Source of the DNA: Streptomyces sp. Ru72
Lineage (GTDB): Bacteria; Actinomycetota; Actinomycetes; Streptomycetales; Streptomycetaceae
Assembly: GCF_002920635.1 (NCBI RefSeq)
Contig: NZ_PQSR01000045.1
Span: 1 to 55,547 of the forward strand
Direction of reading: 5' to 3'
Length of the DNA: 55,547 nt
The notes below the pieces were generated by a model. It was not told the origin of the DNA. It searched no databases and saw nothing but the letters and a program-made list of their open reading frames with translations. Below, piece after piece: positions 25,341 to 31,839 of this stretch. The position numbers and the translations under genes are program-made. Every line of letters begins with the position of its first letter. Position 1 is the stretch's first letter.

Positions 25341-25769
25341 TCAGGCCAGTTCGTAGCCGCGGAGGTCGGTGAGCAGGAGGTAGGTGTCCCGCAGCGACCC
25401 GGAGGTGTCGCCCAGGGAGCGGTAGATGCCCCACTTCGGCCGCACCCGGTCGGCGAGGAAGGTGTCCACGCCTGTCTTCGATCTGTCGCTGACGGTGGTC
25501 GAGCCGCTCCACCGTGTGCATGTCGAAGCCCAGTTGTCGCCGGTGGCGAAGATGTGCGGGTGCCCGGCCGGGTGGGAGTCCGCGCGGTCGTCCTCGACGG
25601 TCTCGAAGGCACCGAGGCCGTCGTTCCTCGCCGAGGGGGACCACTTCGACTGCCAGGAGGCCGCCCGCGCCGTGGCCGCCGGCAGACCGACCGCCGCGGC
25701 CGTCGTGCCGCCGAGGGCCGTCGTGCCGCCGAGGGCCGCGCTCAGCAGCGTTCTTCTGGTGGGGCTCAT
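25341..25769 (-). pseudogene. Remnant of a Tat-exported, polysaccharide-lyase-like secreted protein
   Basis: The open frame encodes 142 residues beginning SPTRRTLLSAALGG, a twin-arginine signal ending ATARA. The first half is sensible up to FATGDNW. After that, the continuing frame gives nonsense-like ASTCTRWSG, whereas the next frame over reads FDMHTVERLDHRQRQIE. The original frame makes sense again from DTFLADRVRPKWGIYRSLGD to the end. This pattern fits a frameshift plus loss of the middle of a roughly 250-residue protein. Full-length relatives, as I recall them, are Tat-exported heparin-lyase-like proteins. The gene is therefore probably dead, unless the short form has a new role. Confidence 0.65.
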
Positions 25770-26260
25770 GACCGTTCACCTCGCTGCGAAGGGGGTGGCT
25801 CGAGGAGCGTGCCTGGCAGCTCCGGTGCGACGGCGGGGAGTTGCCCTCTGCCGGTCACCGTGGCCTGGCGACCCGGCCAGTCAGGGACCTGCCGGACCGC
25901 TGTCCTCAGATGTCTCCCGAGAGCTCGGCTCCCGCCTACAGGGGGCCGCGTACACCTTTTCGTTCATGTCGGCGTACCCGGCTTCCAGCGAGTGGGGGGT
26001 GGCTCAGCCCACCGCACGGGAGGAAGGCGCACGTTGTTCACATGGATGCACTCGGTTCCACATACGCTCCGTGTCGCGATACAGAGCGGCGGGATGGCGT
26101 GGCCCGGTCAATGGTCTGGACCCATAAGGTCGGATCCATTTCCCGCCAATGTGGGGTTGTCGTCGAGGCTCGAACGGGGAACCCGCCGGTCAGGAATGCA
26201 CGTAAGGTGGTGATCGTTGACGATAGGAGCACCACCCGACGACTGAAGGATCGAGAGCTC
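25770..26260. other. 491-base region between the Tat remnant and the aldo/keto reductase
   Basis: No gene is recognised; an in-frame extension of the downstream reductase through this region lacks conserved content. It contains a dre-like motif (AATGGTCTGGACCCAT, 26110-26125, 12 of 16 matches to the DasR consensus) and a sigma-R-type promoter at 26193-26218. Confidence 0.5.
26193..26218 (+). promoter_or_regulatory. Sigma-R-type promoter (GGAAT-N18-GTT)
   Basis: GGAAT at 26193-26197 and GTT at 26216-26218 are separated by exactly 18 bases, the consensus for the thiol-stress sigma factor SigR of Streptomyces. The aldo/keto reductase starts 43 bases after the -10 element. Confidence 0.6.
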
Positions 26261-27097
26261 GTGAGCAGCAAGGTCCCCCCGATCATCCTGAACAACGGCG
26301 TCGAGATGCCCCAGCTGGGCTTCGGCGTCTGGCAGGTGCCGGACGACGAGGCGGAGAGCGCGGTCACCACCGCCCTGGAGGCCGGATACCGCAGCATCGA
26401 CACAGCGGCGATCTACGGCAACGAGGAGGGCGTCGGCAAGGCCGTCGCCGCGTCCGCCATCCCCCGCGAGGACCTCTTCATCACCACCAAGCTCTGGAAC
26501 AGCGACCAGGGGTACGACGCCACGCTGCGCGCCTTCGACACGTCGCTGGACAAGCTCGGCCTGGAGTACGTGGACCTCTACCTGATCCACTGGCCGCTGC
26601 CGTCCCGGGGTACCTTCGTCGAGACGTACAAGGCCTTCGAGAAGCTCCACGCGGACGGCCGCGCCCGGGCCATCGGCGTCTCCAACTTCCTTCCGGAGCA
26701 CCTCGAGACGCTGATCGAGGCCACGTCCGTGATCCCGGCGGTCAACCAGATCGAGCTGCACCCGCACCTGCAGCAGCACGCCGCCCGTGAGTACCACGGG
26801 GAGCAGGGCATCGCGACCGAGGCCTGGTCGCCGCTCGGCCAGGGCAAGGGCCTCCTCGAGGTGCCGGCCATCGTCGCCATCGCACAGAAGCACGGCCGCA
26901 CCCCTGCCCAGATCGTGCTGCGCTGGCACGTCCAGCTCGGCAACGTCGTGATTCCGAAGTCCGTCACCCCGGCCCGGATCAGGGAGAACATCGAGGTCTT
27001 CGACTTCTCGCTGGACACCGAGGACATGGCGGCGATCAGCGCGCTGAACGAGGACCGTCGCCTCGGCCCGGACCCGGCGACGTTCGACATGGGCTGA
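26261..27097 (+). CDS. Aldo/keto reductase
   Basis: 278 residues from the GTG at 26261 (GAAGGA upstream, somewhat distant). The tetrad is complete: Asp47, Tyr52, Lys77 and His110 (YLIHWP). IPKSVTPARIRENIEVFDF near the C-terminus binds NADPH. It belongs to the 2,5-diketo-gluconate reductase-like AKR5 group, which reduces aldehydes and ketones including methylglyoxal. The sigma-R-type promoter suggests induction by thiol or electrophile stress, which suits an aldehyde-detoxifying enzyme. Confidence 0.92.
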   Translation: MSSKVPPIILNNGVEMPQLGFGVWQVPDDEAESAVTTALEAGYRSIDTAAIYGNEEGVGKAVAASAIPREDLFITTKLWNSDQGYDATLRAFDTSLDKLGLEYVDLYLIHWPLPSRGTFVETYKAFEKLHADGRARAIGVSNFLPEHLETLIEATSVIPAVNQIELHPHLQQHAAREYHGEQGIATEAWSPLGQGKGLLEVPAIVAIAQKHGRTPAQIVLRWHVQLGNVVIPKSVTPARIRENIEVFDFSLDTEDMAAISALNEDRRLGPDPATFDMG

Positions 27098-27120
27098 TCT
27101 CTGATCGAAGACCGAACGGC

Positions 27121-27156
27121 GCGCCCCGGACCGCCTCCACGGCGAGTCCGGGGCGC
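27121..27156 (+). terminator. Terminator after the aldo/keto reductase
   Basis: An 11-base perfect stem (GCGCCCCGGAC with GTCCGGGGCGC) and a 14-base loop, 23 bases after the stop codon. Confidence 0.75.
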
Positions 27157-27290
27157 TGCGGTGTCCCTCGGCGAGTCGCCGGCCAAGCAGTTCATCCGGA
27201 ACGACTGAGCCCGTGAGGCCGGGCGCCCACCACCGGGCGCCCGGCATACGTCGGTCGGGCCGGCCGATCGGTCGTGGGGTGCGCTCCCCC

Positions 27291-28163
27291 TCAAGCCTTG
27301 ACGGCCGTGTGCATCGTGTGCGCCTGAAGCACGTAGACATCGGGGCGGTGGTACAGACTCGCCTTGTCGTCCGGATCCAGGAGGCGGTCAAGGGTCGCGC
27401 GATCCGTCGCGTCCAGGCCGTCCGCGAGCTTGTCGCGACGGCGCTGGAACTCTGCGACGGCACAGGTGCGGGCCTCGTCGGAGAGCGGGGCGGTCAGCTC
27501 GAACAGGAAGGAGCGCGTCACCGGTGCGCGCAGCCCGACGGAGGTCATCAGCGCGCCCCAGTCCTCGGTCTCCGTGACCGCGCCGGGCAGCTCCGCGCGC
27601 ATCGCGGTGAACCGCTCGGTCTCCACCGCGTCCAGCCGGGCCTCCAGACCCGGGCGTCCGATGCCGATGTCACGCGGGAGCCAGCGCGGGGGCAGGCCGC
27701 CCTCCAGCAGGGCCAGGACCCCGCCGGAAGCGAGACGATCCGCGAAGGCGGCGAGTGCCGCGCGCTGGTCACCGAGGTGGTGCAGGCTGCGACTCGCCCA
27801 CAGAAGGTCCGCCGGATACTCCAACTCACCGAGCGCGCCCGGGAGTTCACCGGCCAGAGTGCTGAAGCGGTCGGCCAGCCCCAGCCGGGCGGCCCGCATA
27901 CGGGCGCGTTCCAGCAGCGGCTCGGAGCCGTCGGCCGCCACCACGCGGGCGTCCGGGAAGGCCTCGGCGAGGACGCAGGTGACGGCTCCCGGTCCGCTGC
28001 CGGCGTCGACGATCAGCCCCGGCCGCGCACCGCGCTCCCCCAGCCAGCCCGCGATCCGCCGGTACATGGGGGTGAGCAGTTCGGCCTGCGACTCCAGCAG
28101 CGGGGCCATCGCGGACCAGTCGACGTCGGCGTGCGCGTGATGGTGGTGGTGCTCGTGCGCCAT
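27291..28163 (-). CDS. SAM-dependent methyltransferase (class I)
   Basis: 290 residues if started at the ATG at 28163, which has GAGAGGG at good spacing. An upstream GTG at 28172 is possible but has no room for a ribosome site. The SAM motif IVDAGSGPGAVT lies near residue 55, with VVAADGSE as the acidic strand-2 motif. The N-terminus starts with a run of five histidines in AHEHHHHHAHADVDW, an unusual metal-binding-like tag. The substrate is unknown. Monocistronic. Confidence 0.85.
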   Translation of the reverse strand: MAHEHHHHHAHADVDWSAMAPLLESQAELLTPMYRRIAGWLGERGARPGLIVDAGSGPGAVTCVLAEAFPDARVVAADGSEPLLERARMRAARLGLADRFSTLAGELPGALGELEYPADLLWASRSLHHLGDQRAALAAFADRLASGGVLALLEGGLPPRWLPRDIGIGRPGLEARLDAVETERFTAMRAELPGAVTETEDWGALMTSVGLRAPVTRSFLFELTAPLSDEARTCAVAEFQRRRDKLADGLDATDRATLDRLLDPDDKASLYHRPDVYVLQAHTMHTAVKA

Positions 28164-28226
28164 GGTGTTCACCCTCTCTTCTCGGTGCCGTCAGCCTGCG
28201 CCGACGCACCGTGAGCGGGCCACTTC

Positions 28227-28245
28227 TGTTGCCGGTACGGCAACA
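28227..28245. promoter_or_regulatory. 19-base palindrome upstream of the methyltransferase
   Basis: TGTTGCCG and CGGCAACA form perfect 8-base arms around a 3-base centre, 64 bases upstream of the methyltransferase ATG. It could be an operator, or a tight hairpin. Confidence 0.4.
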
Positions 28246-28293
28246 ACACGAACTGGACCGCCCCGACGGCGGCCACCGCGCGGTGGAGTCGGC

Positions 28294-28336
28294 GATCCGC
28301 CGGGGCCCGGCCCGGGAGGGCTGACCCCGGCGGATC
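28294..28336 (-). terminator. Terminator of the GH6/GH5 cellulase operon
   Basis: A 12-base perfect stem (GATCCGCCGGGG with CCCCGGCGGATC) around a GC-rich loop, lying eight bases beyond the GH6 stop on the minus strand. Confidence 0.7.
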
Positions 28337-28344
28337 ACCTCAGG

Positions 28345-30066
28345 TCACGGCAGAGGCGGGTAGGCGTTCTGCATCAGTTGCTGGAACTGGGCCGAGAACC
28401 AGTGCCCGGACAGCGGTGCGTTCGGCAGGGCGCCCGACATGTTGTTGTTGTTCCGCGGGTTGCCCGTGTACGTCGGGTCGCACATACGGTCGAAGCCCTT
28501 GCCCTCGTCGTTCGGGATCGCCGAGCTGGCGCCGTCGGACTCCCCCGGCGGCTTCATCCACACGTAGGCGTCGATGCCGGGGGCCGGGCTGGCCTGCGGA
28601 CGCTCGCCGAGTCCGGCGCCCGCCTGGTTGCACCAGTTGCCGGTATTGATGCGCCGGTCGTAGCGGCCGCCGTTGACGTACGCGTCCACGTCCGTCCTGG
28701 GACCGGGGCCGGTGGGCCGCGCCGAGCCTCCCCAGCCGTTCCGGGACGTGTCGATCAGCATCCCGATGTCGGAGTTGAAGCCGACCGAGATGAGCTTGTC
28801 CCGGAAGGCCTGCGCGTACGACAGCTCATCGACGTACCGGTTCCAGTCCACCCACTTGGACTGGCGCACCGACGTGCCGTTCACGGTGTCGTCGATGGTG
28901 AAGTTGTCCTCCTTCAGGGCGCTGTAGTTGGCCGTGTTGGTGATGAAGCCCGCCACGTCGTCGACCGTCGCGCCCTCGCTGGTGGCCGCCTGCTTGAGCA
29001 GGTCGGCCGTAGGGGCGAAGTTGTCGTCCCAGCCGAGCCAGCCGTGGTGCCCGGCGTCCACGTAGTTGTAGACGTTCGGGATGGCGCCGAGTTTGCCGAG
29101 CGCGTAGCCGACACCCTTCACGTAGTTGCCGTTGGCCTTCATCGTGTCGCACTGCGGAGTGGCCGTCGCGCGGCTGCCGGTGTTGGTGATGAGGTTCGGC
29201 AGCGAGTCGAGCTCGACGGTGGTGACGATCCGGAGGGAGGCGTACTCGGGGTCGGAGAGGATCGCCGCGATCGGGTCGATGAACTGGGTCTTGTACTTCT
29301 CGATCTCCGTCGGGCCCAGCTCGCCGTTGGACGCCAGGGCCGAGCAGTCCCGTCCCGGCAGGTCGTAGACGACGAGCTGGACGACTTCCTCGCCGCTGCC
29401 CTTCTGCTTGAGCGCCTCGTCGAGGTGGGCGCGCAGGCCCATACCGCCGTTCACGCCGTTGATCGCGGCGATGCGGTCCAGCCAGACGCCGGTGGGCTGG
29501 TTGGAGACGCGGCTGCCGCCCGGCTCCGCGGCGGCGTGCGCGGACCACTCGGGGTTCACGTAGACCTTGGCGCCCGCGTACGGGTTGTCGACGCGGCTGC
29601 CCGAGCCGCTGCCGCCGCCATTGCCGCCTCCGCCACCCCCGCCGCTGCCACCGCCGGCGTCGACGTTGCAGGCGACGCCGTCGAGGGTGAAGGTGGCCGG
29701 GACCGCGTTGGTGCCGCTGTAGGAGGCGTTGAACCCGAAGCTGACCGAACCGCCGGTAGCCAGCGAGCCGTTGTAGCTCTCGTTGGCGGCGGTGACGGTG
29801 GCCCCGCTCTGACTGATTTTCGCGTTCCAGCCGCTGGTGACCCTCTGGTTGCCGGCATACGACCACTTCACCGACCAACTCGACTTCGCCGACGAGTTGT
29901 TGGTGACGGTGACGGCGGCGGTGAAGCCGGTGTCCCACTGGTTCTGCACCTTGTAGTCGACGGTGCAGGGGACGGCCGCGTGCGCGGGGGTGGTGACGAC
30001 CGCGGTGCCGGTCCCGCCCGCGACGAGGGCGAGGGCGGCCAGTAACGACGTTCTGGTACGACTCAT
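28345..30066 (-). CDS. Secreted GH6 cellobiohydrolase-type cellulase with N-terminal CBM2
   Basis: 573 residues from the ATG at 30066 (AAGGA site). A signal peptide ends in PAHA (residue 30). The cellulose-binding CBM2 covers about 33-135, with the conserved Cys pair and surface Trp residues. A Gly/Ser-rich linker (about 138-165) leads to the GH6 domain (about 170-573), with VVYDLPGRDCSAL, GHHGWLGWDDN and DTSRNGWGG motifs. The length and long loops resemble exo-acting Cel6B-type cellobiohydrolases that release cellobiose from non-reducing ends. It lies 29 bases after the GH5 stop, so it is in the same operon under the CebR-type box. Confidence 0.92.
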   Translation of the reverse strand: MSRTRTSLLAALALVAGGTGTAVVTTPAHAAVPCTVDYKVQNQWDTGFTAAVTVTNNSSAKSSWSVKWSYAGNQRVTSGWNAKISQSGATVTAANESYNGSLATGGSVSFGFNASYSGTNAVPATFTLDGVACNVDAGGGSGGGGGGGNGGGSGSGSRVDNPYAGAKVYVNPEWSAHAAAEPGGSRVSNQPTGVWLDRIAAINGVNGGMGLRAHLDEALKQKGSGEEVVQLVVYDLPGRDCSALASNGELGPTEIEKYKTQFIDPIAAILSDPEYASLRIVTTVELDSLPNLITNTGSRATATPQCDTMKANGNYVKGVGYALGKLGAIPNVYNYVDAGHHGWLGWDDNFAPTADLLKQAATSEGATVDDVAGFITNTANYSALKEDNFTIDDTVNGTSVRQSKWVDWNRYVDELSYAQAFRDKLISVGFNSDIGMLIDTSRNGWGGSARPTGPGPRTDVDAYVNGGRYDRRINTGNWCNQAGAGLGERPQASPAPGIDAYVWMKPPGESDGASSAIPNDEGKGFDRMCDPTYTGNPRNNNNMSGALPNAPLSGHWFSAQFQQLMQNAYPPLP

Positions 30067-30095
30067 GAGTGCGGGTTCCTTCTGGGTGTGGGGAG

Positions 30096-31571
30096 TTACG
30101 GATTGACGGCGCGCAGGTGGTCGCGCAGCCCGATGCCGTACGACGTGGGCGTTCCGTCGTAGTCGGAGATCAGGGACGGCCCCGACGAGCAGTCCCAGGT
30201 GTTCCAGGTCCAGCCGAGGTAGGACAGGCTGCGGTCGTCGAACCACTTCATGACCTGGTCGACGAACCCGTGCGAGCAGGTGTTCTCCCCGATCTCCCCG
30301 GCCACCAGCGGCACCTGGGCCGCGACCGGGGCGAGCGTGGAGTTCCAGCAGCTCTCGTTCGCACAGGTGTTGAAGTTGTAGACGTGGTAGGCGGCGACGA
30401 GATTGCCCGCCGGGTCGCTCGGCTTGTACGTCAGCCACTGGCTCAGGTCGTTGGAGTACGCGAGCCCGCCCGCCAGGATCACGTTCTTGGCGCCGGTGGA
30501 GCGCACGGCGTCGACGAGGTCCTGCATCCCGGCGACCTCATACCCGATGCCCGGGCAGGTACCGCCGTCCTTCCAGCACTTCCAGGCGTCCGTGGCGCCG
30601 GAGGTCGCCCGGTCCGGATACGGCTCGTTGAACAGGTCGAACACCACCGCCGGGTCGTCCTTGAACGTGCTCGCGACCGACGACCAGAACGACGGGGTGT
30701 ACTGGGCGTCCGGCATGGGCTTCTGGCAGGTGGCGTGCACGTCGGAGCAGCCCGCCGAGTTGCCGGTGTACTGGCCGTAGGTCCAGTGCAGTTCGACGAC
30801 CGGCGTCATGCCGTGCGCCTCGACGCGGGCCACCAGGTCCTTGACCGCCTTGATGTAGTCGGTGCCCGCGTACTCCGGCTTGACGTTGGAAAGACCCAGC
30901 CAGCACTCCTCGTTGAGCGGGATGCGGACCGCGTTCGCCTTCCAGTCGGCGATCGCCTTGATCGCCGCGTCGTCCACCGGGCCGTCGAAGACGCCGTAGC
31001 CCTGGACGCACATGAACTCGCCGCCGGACCGGTTGACGCCGAGCAGGCGACGGGCCTTGCCTGCGGCGTCCACGAGCTTGTTGCCCAAGACGTGCAGGGC
31101 CGGGGCCGAGCCGCTCGCCGGAGGCTCGGTCGGCGGCGGCGTAGGCGTCGGTTCGGAGTCGACGTTGCACGTCGTCCCGTTGAGCTTGAAGGCCGTCGGG
31201 ACGGCGTTGCTCCCCGACCAGGACGCGAGGAACCCGGCGCTGACGCTCGCACCGGTGGCCAGCGAGGCGTTCCAGCTCTCGTTGGTCGCGGTCACCGTCG
31301 TACCGGACTGGGACCACTTGGCGTTCCAGCCCTGACTGACCTTCTGACCGCCCGCGAAGTCGAACGTGAGCGCCCAACCACTCACAGCGGCACGGTTGTT
31401 GGTGATCCTTACGGCACCCTGGAAGCCGCTGTCCCACTGGCCCGTGACGGAGTACTCCACCGTGCACGCGGGGGCGGCGCCCGAGGCCGTGACCACCGGG
31501 ACGACCACGCTGCCGACGACGGCGACCGCGACGGCCATGAGTAAGAGTGCTGAACGAGGGGGGTGTCGCAT
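30096..31571 (-). CDS. Secreted GH5 endoglucanase with N-terminal CBM2
   Basis: 491 residues from the ATG at 31571; the open frame extends 29 residues further, but that part overlaps the operator region. A signal peptide (about 1-34) is followed by CBM2 (36-136, Cys36/Cys136), a Pro/Thr linker (140-152) and a GH5 barrel. Catalytic acid/base Glu316 lies in FDLFNEPYP and nucleophile Glu426 in LVAGEIGEN. It cleaves internal beta-1,4 bonds of cellulose. First gene of the operon with GH6; divergent from GH48. Confidence 0.92.
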   Translation of the reverse strand: MRHPPRSALLLMAVAVAVVGSVVVPVVTASGAAPACTVEYSVTGQWDSGFQGAVRITNNRAAVSGWALTFDFAGGQKVSQGWNAKWSQSGTTVTATNESWNASLATGASVSAGFLASWSGSNAVPTAFKLNGTTCNVDSEPTPTPPPTEPPASGSAPALHVLGNKLVDAAGKARRLLGVNRSGGEFMCVQGYGVFDGPVDDAAIKAIADWKANAVRIPLNEECWLGLSNVKPEYAGTDYIKAVKDLVARVEAHGMTPVVELHWTYGQYTGNSAGCSDVHATCQKPMPDAQYTPSFWSSVASTFKDDPAVVFDLFNEPYPDRATSGATDAWKCWKDGGTCPGIGYEVAGMQDLVDAVRSTGAKNVILAGGLAYSNDLSQWLTYKPSDPAGNLVAAYHVYNFNTCANESCWNSTLAPVAAQVPLVAGEIGENTCSHGFVDQVMKWFDDRSLSYLGWTWNTWDCSSGPSLISDYDGTPTSYGIGLRDHLRAVNP

Positions 31572-31619
31572 GAGCGATCCTTGCAGCTCGGGCGCGTCCG
31601 TGACGGACGCGTCGACTGA

Positions 31620-31633
31620 TGGAGTCGCTCCCA
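31620..31633. promoter_or_regulatory. Imperfect CebR-type box upstream of the GH5/GH6 operon
   Basis: TGGAGTCGCTCCCA matches the CebR operator TGGGAGCGCTCCCA at 11 of 14 positions and shares the longer string GCTCCCACTGGT with the perfect copy 143 bases away. It lies 49 bases before the GH5 start. Confidence 0.6.
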
Positions 31634-31734
31634 CTGGTGCCGGTGAAGGTAGCGCCAAGTGACGGCGAAGAACAGAGGAGTAGCTGACTTTCCTTCAGTT
31701 CCTCCCGTCGAATCTTTTCGACTCTTCAAGCACC

Positions 31735-31763
31735 TTGACCCCTTCTGGCCCCCTCCCCAATAT
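31735..31763 (+). promoter_or_regulatory. Candidate GH48 promoter
   Basis: TTGACC at 31735-31740 and CAATAT at 31758-31763 are separated by 17 bases. The -10 touches the perfect CebR box, so repressor binding would block it. A palindrome GTCGAA-TCTT-TTCGAC lies just upstream at 31707-31722. Confidence 0.45.
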
Positions 31764-31776
31764 GGGAGCGCTCCCA
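31763..31776. promoter_or_regulatory. Perfect CebR operator
   Basis: TGGGAGCGCTCCCA is the exact 14-base palindrome bound by the cellobiose-responsive LacI-family repressor CebR/CelR in Streptomyces and relatives. It lies 64 bases upstream of the GH48 start. The repressor gene is not in this window. Confidence 0.85.
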
Positions 31777-31839
31777 CTGGTTCAAGGCTTGTTGCTCCTC
31801 CCCCCACCTCTGCTCCGAGCCGCAAGGAGGAACCAGCAC

